In this document: in pieces, positions 51,205 through 59,980 of the stretch | How positions within the stretch are numbered: position 1 is the stretch's first letter | How the letters are laid out: every line of letters begins with the position of its first letter | Origin: JBBKXR01 sp037969585 | GTDB lineage: Bacteria > Verrucomicrobiota > Verrucomicrobiia > Verrucomicrobiales > DEV007 | Length of the DNA stretch: 64,000 nucleotides | Direction of reading: 5' to 3' | Assembly (NCBI GenBank): GCA_037969585.1 | Contig: JBBKXR010000160.1 | Location: forward strand, 1-64,000 | Position numbers and translations under genes: made by a program | The notes under the pieces: generated by a model | What the model was told of the DNA's origin: nothing | The model's database searches: none | The model's input: only the letters and a program-made list of their open reading frames with translations

Positions 51205-51882
51205 ATGAGCGATACCCCCATTCAGGCCCTGATTTTCGACTTCGACGGACTCATCGTTGATACCGAGACGGCGGTCTATCAAGGTTGGCGTCACACCTAC
51301 GCTGAACACGGCCACGAATTGCCTTTGGAAATCTACGCTGGCTGTGTCGGTAGCGATTTCGGAGGCTTCGACCCGGTCACCCACCTCGAAGAAAAAACCG
51401 CCACATCGATCGATTGGAATCACTGGCATGGTGAGCGCAACCGTGTCGAGCAGGACTTCCTGCGTGATATCGATACTCTGCCAGGAGTGCGCGATCTGCT
51501 CGCCGCCGCCGAAGATGCGGCGATCGCCTGTGCGATCGCTTCCAGCTCGCCGCGGTCATGGGTGGAGCCGTGGTTGGAACGGCTCGGCATCCGCAAACAT
51601 TTTCAACTGACCCGCTGTCTTGACGATGTCGGCCGACCGAAGCCGGATCCTGAGCTGTTCGCCACCGCTGCCGAAGGACTCGGTGTCGAGTCATCGCGTG
51701 CTCTGGTGCTTGAGGACTCGCTCAACGGCCTGGTTGCTGCCACCGCTGCGGGTTCGCCATGTGTCATTATTTCCAATGCGGTGACGGGTCATCTGGACTT
51801 TACCGGAGCCGCTCACCGCGTGCCCTCGATGGCTGATTTGACGCTCGACGAGTGCTTGCAGCTGACTTTGACGGCGTCGTAA
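51205..51882 (+). CDS. HAD family hydrolase (beta-phosphoglucomutase-like)
   Basis: A 225-residue protein started at MSDTPIQALIFDFDGLIVDTE (ATG 51205). Motif I is FDFDGLIVDTE, motif II ACAIASSSPRSW, motif III the Lys in DVGRPKPDPELF, and motif IV VLEDSLNGLVAA. The DFDGLIVDTE form and the Lys in GRPKPDP place it near the beta-phosphoglucomutase/sugar phosphatase group. Substrate not known. It ends 22 nt from the convergent PHP phosphatase gene. Confidence 0.88.
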   Translation: MSDTPIQALIFDFDGLIVDTETAVYQGWRHTYAEHGHELPLEIYAGCVGSDFGGFDPVTHLEEKTATSIDWNHWHGERNRVEQDFLRDIDTLPGVRDLLAAAEDAAIACAIASSSPRSWVEPWLERLGIRKHFQLTRCLDDVGRPKPDPELFATAAEGLGVESSRALVLEDSLNGLVAATAAGSPCVIISNAVTGHLDFTGAAHRVPSMADLTLDECLQLTLTAS

Positions 51883-51904
51883 AGGCGGAGCCGAGCCGGG
51901 CGCC

Positions 51905-52717
51905 CTAAAGTGCTACGCCGCTGCGTTGGCGGTTTTTGAATCGTGACGTTTCGGTGTAGCCCGCTTGGCGGGCGGCGCTGATGGCACGGTCAAAGTCGAC
52001 GCCAACTTCCTCCGGCCTATGCGCGTCGGAGCTGATCACGATCGGGATGCCCGCCTGAAAGGCGAGAGTGATGAAATCATCCGCTGGATAGAGCTCGGCG
52101 CAATCTTTGCGCAGGCCAGCGGTGCTGATCTCGATCGCGACACCGGCAGTAGCGATAGCTTCTACCGTTGGCTCGTAGAAACGCCGCAGGTCGCCGGAGG
52201 GCCGATGACCAAATTTTTTAACAAGATCTGGATGGGCGAGAAAATCGAACAAGCCACTGGCCGCGCAGCGTCGGTATTTTTCAAAATAAATGTCCCAGAC
52301 TTCGTCGATGCGGCCATTCCAGTGTGACGCCCACTTGGGATCCGGGTCGTCGATCGCCCATTGCTCATCGATATAGTGAACGCTGCCGATCAGGTAATCC
52401 CAGTCGACTTTTTTCGCCAATTTCTCGATCCATGGCTCGTGGCCTTCGAGAAAATCGCACTCCAAACCGAGTCGGATCGTCAGGCGGTCGGCATATTCAG
52501 TCTGGGCTGCGGCGACTTCGTCCAAATAGCGCGGTAGATCATCGATGGCCATGCGCCAGTCATCGAACTTCTCCGCCATGGGATTGTGGTCGGAAAAGCC
52601 GATTTCTTCGAGTCCCCTATCGACCGCCACCGATGCGTATTCCGTTGGCCAACCCTCGGCATGGTGACACAGCGGGGTGTGCATGTGATAATCGGCTGGC
52701 GGACGAGTTTCTGGCAT
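51905..52717 (-). CDS. PHP-domain histidinol-phosphatase-like protein
   Basis: A 270-residue PHP (polymerase and histidinol phosphatase) protein. The first metal motif is YHMHTPLCHHAEGWPTEYA, with GLEEIGFSDHNPM next. IRLGLECDFLEGHEPWIEKL, DYLIGSVHYID, FLAHPDLVKKFG, IEISTAGLRKDCAELYP and VISSDAHRPEEVG follow, giving the full set of His/Asp/Glu ligands. Length and motifs match HisJ/HisK-type histidinol-phosphatases, which remove phosphate in histidine synthesis. Other PHP phosphoesterase roles are possible because no his gene is adjacent. Confidence 0.82.
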   Translation of the reverse strand: MPETRPPADYHMHTPLCHHAEGWPTEYASVAVDRGLEEIGFSDHNPMAEKFDDWRMAIDDLPRYLDEVAAAQTEYADRLTIRLGLECDFLEGHEPWIEKLAKKVDWDYLIGSVHYIDEQWAIDDPDPKWASHWNGRIDEVWDIYFEKYRRCAASGLFDFLAHPDLVKKFGHRPSGDLRRFYEPTVEAIATAGVAIEISTAGLRKDCAELYPADDFITLAFQAGIPIVISSDAHRPEEVGVDFDRAISAARQAGYTETSRFKNRQRSGVAL

Positions 52718-52927
52718 GCCGAAATGACGCTCTGATGGGGCAAAAGTCCACCCTGTGCCTTAGACTTGACGATGCCCAAATTCGCGGCGACAGATGGCCG
52801 ACGGCCACAAACGACAGCGAAGTTTCAAGAAATTGCGTCTCGAAGGAAATAAACCTTGCGTTTGCGCTCGAAAATCCCTCAAATAAGTCTTGCCTAGAAA
52901 CCGGACAACTTTTAAAAACTTTTCCCT

Positions 52928-53851
52928 ATGAAGAAAGCATTCGCAATTTTTACCGCGGTCATCCTGATGCCTGCAAGCCAAAGCTTGGCGTGGACAGGTG
53001 GTCCGTTTAGCAATAATTCTCGATTCGCCAGTGGAGACGACGGTGTTTACGAGGCAGTTGCTACCACCAGCAATGGTCTTGGCATCTATCGATTCGCCGT
53101 TCGCAACAACGGTTCTTCATCAGAAGCTGCGGGCGGTGGCGGCACCAATCCGAATGGTTCGACCGGTGTTAGCTCCAACGTCCAGTTCAGCGCCGGGCTG
53201 CTGGCAGCGAGTTCGAGCAATGTTTGGTACTACAAAGGGATCACCTACTACGGTCCTGCGTTTGGCACGGTCAATTCTGACGCGGGGATCGTGGTTTGTA
53301 TTGGCAACGCGGAAAGTAACCAGCCCAGCGTTGGAGGACTTCAGGGCCAAAGTGGAGCTGCCCCTCTACCAGCTCAGAATGGAACTGGCGGTATCAACGG
53401 TGTGGTCATCAGGGGACCGCAGGGCGGCAACATCGGCTATGCCAACTCCAGTTTCACCGCCAAAATCAAGAAGAAGGATAGCCCGACGGTCCGGTTCAAC
53501 GGAACGGGAGTGGTTAGTTTTGTTGGTGAAGCCAATATTGTTGCCGAGGTCGAAGCGATCAATCCTGTCATCATCACTGCTGGTGGCGTGATCGGGGCTC
53601 AAACAAATACCGCGGTGGGAACGGCTCCAGGCGGCACGAACACTGCTACTGGTGTTTCGACTGGATCTGTGACCACTACTCCCGGTGGTGGTACCTCCAG
53701 TGTGAACGCGAGTTTCACCAATACGACAAACAGCTTTAGCAGCAACACTTTGGTCAGCACTGGCGGCGAAGACTCTGATTTCTCGCAGCGGGGCCACGTG
53801 CGCAAGTTCGTCGTCTTCGGTTCGCGTGTTTCGACGACGGTGACTCCTTAG
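52928..53851 (+). CDS. Secreted low-complexity protein
   Basis: A 307-residue protein with a signal peptide (residues 1-21, ending SQSLAW). The mature part is rich in Gly, Ser, Thr and Asn (GGGGTNPNGSTGVSSN, GTAPGGTNTATGVSTGSVTTTPGGG) and has no cysteine after the single CIG. It starts with WTGGPFSNNSRFASGDDGVYEA. I do not recognise a family. It may be a surface or matrix protein. It has its own strong terminator, so it is likely well expressed. It is divergent from the PHP phosphatase gene across 210 nt that show no further gene. Confidence 0.65.
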   Translation: MKKAFAIFTAVILMPASQSLAWTGGPFSNNSRFASGDDGVYEAVATTSNGLGIYRFAVRNNGSSSEAAGGGGTNPNGSTGVSSNVQFSAGLLAASSSNVWYYKGITYYGPAFGTVNSDAGIVVCIGNAESNQPSVGGLQGQSGAAPLPAQNGTGGINGVVIRGPQGGNIGYANSSFTAKIKKKDSPTVRFNGTGVVSFVGEANIVAEVEAINPVIITAGGVIGAQTNTAVGTAPGGTNTATGVSTGSVTTTPGGGTSSVNASFTNTTNSFSSNTLVSTGGEDSDFSQRGHVRKFVVFGSRVSTTVTP

Positions 53852-53900
53852 TTCCCGCCTCTGAAATCAAGCGCTGCGCATCAGCTTGAACCTATCATTT

Positions 53901-53934
53901 CGCCAGCCTCTTTGCGGAGGCTGGCGTTTTTTTT
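53901..53934 (+). terminator. Intrinsic terminator after the secreted protein gene
   Basis: CGCCAGCCTC (53901-53910) and GAGGCTGGCG (53917-53926) form a perfect 10-bp stem around TTTGCG, followed by eight Ts (53927-53934). This is the clearest intrinsic terminator in the window. Confidence 0.92.
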
Positions 53935-54016
53935 GGCAATCCTGCCGCAAATGCGACCTACTATGCGGTTTGTTGCCGCCGATCGACTAAGATTCATCGC
54001 GCGATGAGTTTTTGCG

Positions 54017-54031
54017 CCGGCTTCGAGCCGG
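54017..54031. repeat. Short hairpin with 3-nt loop upstream of the pseudopilin gene
   Basis: CCGGCT-TCG-AGCCGG is a perfect 6-bp hairpin, extended by C-G and one G-T pair. It lies 37 nt before the ATG at 54068. The palindrome CATCGCGCGATG lies just upstream at 53996-54007. No riboswitch class could be matched. Confidence 0.45.
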
Positions 54032-54067
54032 TGATAGGCTTGCGATGCTAATTTTCTAAGTTATTTC

Positions 54068-54583
54068 ATGGGGTTTTCTTCCACAAATCGGAACAAAGTC
54101 AGCGGTTACACCTTGCTGGAGCTGGCCGTCGTCATGCTGATCATTGCGATTCTGGCTTTGCTGAGCGTCGTTGGTTACGGTGCCTACAAGCGGCATGTCG
54201 AAAAGGTTCAGTGCCTGACTCAGCTGCGAACTATCCATTTAGGGTTAGCCACGCATGTTGCGGATCGCCACTACTGGCCCCAACCACCCATGGGGATCGA
54301 TGGTCTTACTGAAGAGGATTGGTTTGGCTGGTGGACAGCGCAATTGGTGCCGTTCGGAGTGGAACCCGAAGTGTGGCTGTGTCCTACCGACAGGGTCGAC
54401 CCGGAAGAAGAGAAACCGCGCGGTCAGCGTGGCTCATACGTTCCCACTGTCTTCGACACGGGACGTTACACGCCCTACCGCTGGGCCCAGCCGTGGTTGA
54501 TGGAGCGTGGTGACATGCATGGCAAGGGCGCGCACATCGTCATGCCTAATGGTGAGATTACCACCTCGCAGCAGGTGAGGTAG
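54068..54583 (+). CDS. Type II secretion/type IV pilin-like pseudopilin
   Basis: A 171-residue protein with a canonical prepilin leader: about 13 residues ending SG, then YTLLELAVVMLIIAILALLS, with Gly at -1 and Glu at +5. Processing by prepilin peptidase is expected. The C-terminal part has VEKVQCLTQLRTIHLGLATHV and VWLCPTDRVDPEEE, the CP motif shared with the pseudopilin at 2808. The two paralogues are not adjacent to other secretion genes. The hairpin at 54017 lies in its leader. Confidence 0.85.
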   Translation: MGFSSTNRNKVSGYTLLELAVVMLIIAILALLSVVGYGAYKRHVEKVQCLTQLRTIHLGLATHVADRHYWPQPPMGIDGLTEEDWFGWWTAQLVPFGVEPEVWLCPTDRVDPEEEKPRGQRGSYVPTVFDTGRYTPYRWAQPWLMERGDMHGKGAHIVMPNGEITTSQQVR

Positions 54584-54602
54584 GTAGGTTGATCGGGACG
54601 GA

Positions 54603-54618
54603 CGCAGGGGTGCCTGCG
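54603..54618. repeat. Short hairpin between the pseudopilin and Gfo/Idh genes
   Basis: CGCAGG-GGTG-CCTGCG is a perfect 6-bp hairpin with a 4-nt loop in a 103-nt convergent gap. No T-run follows. Confidence 0.4.
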
Positions 54619-54686
54619 GAGATTATCAGTCGCCGTGGGCGAAACACCGGCTACCGGAGAAATCTTATGGCCTTTGGCGTTCTTGG

Positions 54687-56081
54687 TCAGCCCAGGCCGT
54701 CGATTTGCCAGCCGTCGCGGTAGGTGCGTTTAACGAGCTTGGTCGCTTCGGCACTGTTAGAGAATTCCAGCGCGTCGCGGTCCCATTCGAGCCACTGTTC
54801 GGCGTGGCGGTCGGCGATAGCGCCAACCAGAACGGCTTCGGTCAGCGGCCCGCCGTGATTGAAATCGGCAATCGCACGGGCGTTTCCGCCAGCGATGGCG
54901 GCGTCGGCCCAGCCGTGATAGTGATCCTGTGGTTCGAGATCGTTGGGATATTTATCCGCGGGGAATACTGATCCGTCGCTGGGCAGTACCACAGGCTTCC
55001 CACCGCGATAGTTTTTGAAAATGGTGCCTGTCTCGCCGATCCAGCAGGTGCCAGAAGCTGGCAGCTCGTCGACACCCTCTGGTAGTGGGATACGCGATGC
55101 ATCGGGGCGGATGTCGCCATCGTGCCAGGTTACTTTTACGGTTTCATCGAGCGTTACCTCCGTGCCGGGAAATATCAGTTCAACTTGTCGGTGTTCGGCC
55201 CACAGTGGGCCATTGCTGCCTGGTGTAGTTTGGCGTACCTTGAGGGGTGCAGTGAGTTTGAGGGCATCGAACGTTGGGTCGAAGTGGTGGCAACCCATGT
55301 CGCCCATCTCACCGACTCCGAAATCGAACCAGGCGCGCCAGTTCTTCGGGTGATAGGTGTTTTCCAGATAGGGCCGCGGTTCGCGAACTCCGATCCAGAG
55401 ATCCCAGTCGAAACCTGCGGGGATGGTGTCGGCTTTGGCACGCAATTCGGTGTTTTTCGGCCACCAGCTGAGCGGCTTGTTCTCCCAGATCAGCACCTCT
55501 TTGATTTTGCCGACCGCCCCGTTGCGGATCAGCTCGACGGCCATGCGGCTTTCGATGGTCGAGCGGCCTTGATTGCCGAGTTGGCTGACTACGTTGGCCT
55601 TAGCGGACTCTTCGGTGATGACGCGGCATTCCTGAATTGTCGAAGCCATCGGCTTCTGCAGGTAGAGATGTTTTTTGGCACGCAATGCAGTGACCGCCGG
55701 CGCGGCGTGCATGTGATCGGGAATACCGATGGTGATTGCATCAAATTTATCGATGTGTTTGCCGCTGAGCATTTCACGCCAGTCCGAATGCGTTGAAGCG
55801 TTGGCAAAGTTACGCGCCGCCTTCGGCATTTCAGAAGCATCGACGTCGCAAAGCCCGACGATTTCGACACCGCGGTGACTGGCGATGCTGCGCATGGTGT
55901 TACCGCCCATGCCGGCGATACCGATGCAGCCGACCTGGAGCTTGCTGTTTGGTGAACCCTGACTACGCAGGACTGCGGGAAAGCCGAGCGCTCCGACGGT
56001 AGCGGCGGCACCGCTTTTCAAAAAGCCACGACGGTTCAGCGATGCAGGAGTGTTGGGTGAGGAGGCAGTTTGCTTGGACAT
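54687..56081 (-). CDS. Tat-exported Gfo/Idh/MocA family oxidoreductase
   Basis: A 464-residue protein started at MSKQTASSPNTPASLNRRGFLKSG. NRRGFLK plus a following hydrophobic stretch is a twin-arginine signal. The NAD(P)-binding Rossmann part begins KLQVGCIGIAGMGGNTM, with VGLCDVDASEMPKAA and HYLQKPMAST-like YLQKPM (conserved KP). DFGVGEMGDMGCHHFD provides the C-terminal domain motif. Members of the exported PVC-type clade act on sugars or inositols as periplasmic dehydrogenases. ATG 56153 further upstream would hide the Tat motif behind 24 residues and is less likely. A sulfatase remnant lies just upstream. Confidence 0.9.
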   Translation of the reverse strand: MSKQTASSPNTPASLNRRGFLKSGAAATVGALGFPAVLRSQGSPNSKLQVGCIGIAGMGGNTMRSIASHRGVEIVGLCDVDASEMPKAARNFANASTHSDWREMLSGKHIDKFDAITIGIPDHMHAAPAVTALRAKKHLYLQKPMASTIQECRVITEESAKANVVSQLGNQGRSTIESRMAVELIRNGAVGKIKEVLIWENKPLSWWPKNTELRAKADTIPAGFDWDLWIGVREPRPYLENTYHPKNWRAWFDFGVGEMGDMGCHHFDPTFDALKLTAPLKVRQTTPGSNGPLWAEHRQVELIFPGTEVTLDETVKVTWHDGDIRPDASRIPLPEGVDELPASGTCWIGETGTIFKNYRGGKPVVLPSDGSVFPADKYPNDLEPQDHYHGWADAAIAGGNARAIADFNHGGPLTEAVLVGAIADRHAEQWLEWDRDALEFSNSAEATKLVKRTYRDGWQIDGLG

Positions 56082-56160
56082 AAAATATTTGGATGCTGAG
56101 TCTGGCAGGCGGTAAAATCGTCTCGGATGCCGCAACCGGTCAAGGTCCGTCATGCGCTAC

Positions 56161-56367
56161 CTACTCAGGGGCGCGGCTGAAGATCAGGGATGGCTCTGTG
56201 AACGCATCGAGGTGTTGCGCCGCTACATTCTGGCCGCCGTAGCAATCAAGCTTTTCGTAGCCGAGGTCATCGGCGAACAGCAGCAGTATATTTGGCTGCT
56301 TTGTCTCGGAGGCAGAGACTTGGACGGTGCACAAGCAGCGAAGGATGAAACCGAGGACGAATCTCAT
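56161..56367 (-). pseudogene. Sulfatase remnant (first 68 codons only)
   Basis: The frame begins with a signal peptide (MRFVLGFILRCLCTVQVSAS) and reads ETKQPNILLLFADDLGYEKL, then DCYGG and a weakened FSRAPE before a TAG stop. PNILLLFADDLG with CYGG is the standard N-terminus of type I sulfatases, ending just before the place where the C-x-P-S-R formylglycine motif should be. The remaining 400 or so residues are absent, and the Gfo/Idh gene begins 80 nt further on. It is therefore a deleted copy that cannot have activity. It lies 9 nt after the zinc peptidase stop. Confidence 0.72.
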
Positions 56368-56376
56368 GACCCGAGC

Positions 56377-57273
56377 CTAGAGGGACTCGTAAGGTATTTT
56401 AAAGGTATCACCGTCTTCGATGCGACCGCTTTGGTAGCCTTTCATGAACCAGCGCATGCGCTGTTCGGACGTGCCATGAGTAAAGGCGTGTGGGACCACC
56501 CTGCCCTGGGATTTCTTCTGAATGGCGTCATCGCCGATTGCGTTGGCGGCGCGCATCGCTTCTTCGATATCGCCGCCTTCGAGATACTGCTTGCTGTGGT
56601 GAGCCCATACACCGGCGTAGAAGTCTGCCTGCAGTTCGAGGCGGACCGACATCTGTTTGCCGTCTGGCTTGCCGCGGCGGGCGGAAACTTCCGATGAGGT
56701 GCCAAGCAGGTTCTGCACATGATGTCCAACTTCGTGAGCGATCACATAGGCTTGGGCGAAGTCTCCAGGAGCGTTGAAGGACTGCGCCAATTCGTCGTAA
56801 AATTTCAGGTCAATGTATACCTTTTTGTCGGCGGGACAGTAAAACGGGCCCATCGCCGCCTGACCCGGTCCGCAACCGCCGGTCTGGATCATGCCGCGAT
56901 AAAAAACTAACTTGGGTTCTTCATAACTGCTGCCGTGGCGAGCGAATTCCGAGGCCCAGACTTCTTCTGTCCCAGCCAGCACGACAGCGACAAACTCCGT
57001 CAGTTCCTGTTCCTTGGGACTGATTTCAGCGGGTGTCGAAGAACTGGTGGTTGAGCTCCCACCTTGAAGCAGTCGCGCGGGATCGACGATGCCGAGTTTC
57101 CACAAGACCAGAACGCCAATGCCGGCGATGAAGATGCCTTTGATGCCAAATCGGCTGGCGATCATCATCACTAGATTCATGCCGATGCCACCACCGCGGC
57201 TACCGCCACCGCCACCGGACGACGAGCGCCGGTCTTCAACATTGCTACTTCCTTGTCGGCCTTTCCAGCGCAT
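56377..57273 (-). CDS. Neutral zinc metallopeptidase (YpfJ/KPN_00809 family)
   Basis: A 298-residue membrane-anchored protein. The N-terminus (RWKGRQGSSNVEDRRSSSGGGG) is the family's charged Gly-rich lead, followed by a TM helix at about residues 42-60. The family signature GCGPGQAAMGPFYCPADKKVYIDLKFYDEL comes before the zinc motif H180-E-V-G-H184 (YVIAHEVGHHVQNLLG), with the third ligand E213 in RLELQADFYAGVWAHH. Length is typical. Substrates of the family are unknown. A serine hydrolase gene lies 92 nt upstream on the same strand. Confidence 0.93.
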   Translation of the reverse strand: MRWKGRQGSSNVEDRRSSSGGGGGSRGGGIGMNLVMMIASRFGIKGIFIAGIGVLVLWKLGIVDPARLLQGGSSTTSSSTPAEISPKEQELTEFVAVVLAGTEEVWASEFARHGSSYEEPKLVFYRGMIQTGGCGPGQAAMGPFYCPADKKVYIDLKFYDELAQSFNAPGDFAQAYVIAHEVGHHVQNLLGTSSEVSARRGKPDGKQMSVRLELQADFYAGVWAHHSKQYLEGGDIEEAMRAANAIGDDAIQKKSQGRVVPHAFTHGTSEQRMRWFMKGYQSGRIEDGDTFKIPYESL

Positions 57274-57365
57274 CAGATTATTTTGGTAAAACTCAAACGG
57301 TCTCTGGCGCAGACTACACTGATTTCTGCCAGGCGGTCAAATAGTGTGGATGGGAGCCAGCAAAT

Positions 57366-58541
57366 CTATGGCGACTCCGAAAATGCTTTCAGTGCGGCTT
57401 TGCGAAATTCGTTCTGGCTGTCCTTTCCTCCACCCGGAAACCCGGCGTGCTGCACTAACCAAACCAAGATGAGGCCCGTCTGGGTGTCGACCGAGGTGTT
57501 GGTAGAATAGGCTCCACCGTGACCCCAACCTGAGGGACTGACCGCAAAGCCGAAACCGTAGCCAGATTCGATTTCGTCGGGAGTTTGTTTTGAGGTCAGT
57601 TGCGCGACGCCAGCCGCAGACAAATACCGTTTACCGTTCAACTCGCCGCCGTTGAGCAGCATCTGATAAAAGCGCGCAATGTCTTCGGCGGTGGAGAAAA
57701 GACCACCGGCCGGCATTGGAAAACGCCGTTGGCGATCGATGAGCGGGTAATGCAACTGAGTGATCTCGAGAGCTTCCAGTCCGGCTTTGTCGGGACCGGG
57801 ACGGTATGACTTGGCGATGCGAGCCAACTGTTCTTCGCTCGGCCAGAAGGTGGTGTCTTTCATGCCAAGGGGCCCAAACAACCGCTCATCGAGAAAGTCT
57901 TCGAAGCTCTCTTTGCTGACCACCTCGATGATCCGCGCCGCGGTGTTGATGCCGGCATTGCTGTATCGATAGAAGGTGCCGGGTTGGTGATCGAGCGGCG
58001 TCATCGCATAGCTGCGAACTCGGGCGCTGAGCGCATACAGGTCGAGGGTCGGTTCTTCCAGAGCCGACTTGAAGGGCAGGCCGCTGGTGTGCGAAAGAAT
58101 GTCGCGAACCGTGATCGGGCGATTGGGTTTTTGTAAAATCACTCGATCGCCGCTGTCACTTTTTTCAGCGACCACCATCTGACTGGCAAATTCGGGAAGG
58201 TGTTTTTCGACGGCGTCGTCCAGGCTGATGAATGCCTCGTCGACGAGCATCATCACTGCCGCGGCTGTGATCGGCTTCGACTGCGAGGCGATCCAGAAAA
58301 TCGAGTCATCGGCCATCGGCTTTTGGTTTTCGACATCGGCGAAGCCAACCGATTCAAGCGCGAGGACTCTGTCCTTGTCGGCCACCAGCATCACTGCTCC
58401 GGCGAGCTCGTTTCGCTCGGCGAACGGTTGAACCGCGGCGCTGAGTTGCCTGGCCTCCCCGTCTTCTTTGGCAAAGGCCGTAGGCTCGCAAAATAAGGAG
58501 AAAGAGAACAGGCAGAGAAGCAGGCAGGAACGAGCGTTCAT
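57366..58541 (-). CDS. Exported serine hydrolase (beta-lactamase/EstB-like)
   Basis: A 391-residue protein started at MNARSCLLLCLFSFSLFCEP, which is a signal peptide; the frame is open to 58760 but the added Arg-rich sequence is not protein-like. Penicillin-binding motifs are S-x-x-K in IASQSKPITAAAV, Y-x-N in YRYSNAGINTAARI, and HGG in WGHGGAYSTNT. This class C beta-lactamase fold also covers esterases and D-amino peptidases. KPMADDSIFWIASQSKPI is the common entry to the SxxK in these family members. Substrate not known. Confidence 0.9.
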   Translation of the reverse strand: MNARSCLLLCLFSFSLFCEPTAFAKEDGEARQLSAAVQPFAERNELAGAVMLVADKDRVLALESVGFADVENQKPMADDSIFWIASQSKPITAAAVMMLVDEAFISLDDAVEKHLPEFASQMVVAEKSDSGDRVILQKPNRPITVRDILSHTSGLPFKSALEEPTLDLYALSARVRSYAMTPLDHQPGTFYRYSNAGINTAARIIEVVSKESFEDFLDERLFGPLGMKDTTFWPSEEQLARIAKSYRPGPDKAGLEALEITQLHYPLIDRQRRFPMPAGGLFSTAEDIARFYQMLLNGGELNGKRYLSAAGVAQLTSKQTPDEIESGYGFGFAVSPSGWGHGGAYSTNTSVDTQTGLILVWLVQHAGFPGGGKDSQNEFRKAALKAFSESP

Positions 58542-58651
58542 GCGCGATCCTAGGCTCGACACGATGTGCAGAGCGAGACGCGATTTGAGTCTCGAGAATG
58601 AACTCACGCTATCCGGCGAATTCTGGACGCGTTGGTCGTAGACTGCTGAAT

Positions 58652-59932
58652 CTATAGCAGCATCAGCGCCGGATTTTCGAGCAGCTTGCGGAACGCGGCG
58701 AGATAGAGGGCTCCGACGGCGCCGTCGACGACGCGGTGGTCGCCACTGAGTCCGATCCACATGCGCTGACCGGCGACGATGTCACCGGAGTCGTTGACTA
58801 CGGGTTTGTTGACGATACCGCCGATGCTGAGAATCATCGCCTGAGGTGGATTGATGATCGCTGCAAAGCTGTCGATGCCGTAGGCGCCGAGATTGGAAAT
58901 GGTGATCGTGCCGCCCTGCATTTCGTCGGGCGAAAGTTTCTTCGAGCGGGCCCGAGTGGCGAGGTCTTTGATCTCTTCGCTGAGTTGCAGAATACTTTTA
59001 TGCTGCGCCTGACGGATGACCGGTGTGACCAAGCCTTCGTCGATGGCGACCGCAACCGATAGATGAATGTCACCGTACTGAATGACAGCGTCGCCGGCGA
59101 AGGAAGCATTCACACGCGGTTCGGCGACGGCGGCACTGACCGCTGCTTTCATGATGAAATCATTGACGGTGTACTTGTGGCCGCCGGTGGACTCGTTGGC
59201 CTGGTTGATCTGCTTGCGGAACGCCATCAGCGGAGCGGCATCGAGCTCGATGTTCAGGTAGAAATGCGGAATCGTCGTCTTGCTGGTCAATAAACGCTCG
59301 GCGATGACGCGGCGCATGCCGGACAACTCGAGACGTTGGTCACCGGCTGCGGCGGGCATGGACGCAACTGCATGAGCGGCTGGTGCAGAGGCGGTTGATG
59401 GCGCGGCCGATGCCGATCCGGGCTGGGCGCTTTCGACATCGGCGCGGACAATGCGACCACCGGGGCCGCTACCTTTGACGCCGGCAAGGTCGATACCCTG
59501 TTTATTGGCGATTTTTTTGGCTAACGGAGATGCTTTGATTCGCTGACCATCCGCGGTGTGGGTGGCGGCGGGCGCGTCACTAACATCATCGACAGATGAG
59601 GCGCTGTCGTCAGCGCTGTCATCGTCGGAAGTAGCGGCAGCGCCGCTGTCCCCTGCTCCGTCGCCACTCGGCGCGGTTGCGGGTGCTTCTTCGCCATCTT
59701 CGACGAGGATACCGAGCACGGCACCAAGGGGTGCTTTTTCGCCGGCCTGGACGTAGATTTTTCCGAGTGTGCCGGACTCGAAGCTTTCCATTTCCATGGT
59801 CGCCTTATCGGTTTCGATTTCGGCAAGGATGTCGCCGGCGTTGATGGAATCGCCTTCGGCGACGAGCCACTTGACCAGAGTTCCCTCGGTCATGGTGTCG
59901 CTCAACTTGGGCATTTCGATATTGGTGGCCAT
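58652..59932 (-). CDS. pdhC: Pyruvate dehydrogenase E2 (dihydrolipoamide acetyltransferase)
   Basis: A 426-residue protein with one lipoyl domain at residues 1-80 (lipoyl lysine K43 in IETDKATMEME). An Ala/Asp-rich linker follows, then a peripheral-subunit-binding domain (about 132-170, KASPLAKKIANKQGIDLAGV) and the catalytic domain from about 200. The acetyltransferase motif is GDHRVVDGAVGALYLAAF near the end (HxxxDG). It transfers the acetyl group to CoA within the complex. It is the last of three genes in a pdhA-pdhB-pdhC operon (gaps 35 and 48 nt). E3 is not in this window. Confidence 0.95.
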   Translation of the reverse strand: MATNIEMPKLSDTMTEGTLVKWLVAEGDSINAGDILAEIETDKATMEMESFESGTLGKIYVQAGEKAPLGAVLGILVEDGEEAPATAPSGDGAGDSGAAATSDDDSADDSASSVDDVSDAPAATHTADGQRIKASPLAKKIANKQGIDLAGVKGSGPGGRIVRADVESAQPGSASAAPSTASAPAAHAVASMPAAAGDQRLELSGMRRVIAERLLTSKTTIPHFYLNIELDAAPLMAFRKQINQANESTGGHKYTVNDFIMKAAVSAAVAEPRVNASFAGDAVIQYGDIHLSVAVAIDEGLVTPVIRQAQHKSILQLSEEIKDLATRARSKKLSPDEMQGGTITISNLGAYGIDSFAAIINPPQAMILSIGGIVNKPVVNDSGDIVAGQRMWIGLSGDHRVVDGAVGALYLAAFRKLLENPALMLL

Positions 59933-59980
59933 GTTAGGAAAGTAAGGCGGTAAAAATTGGGCTCAAGCCTGAATGATCTC

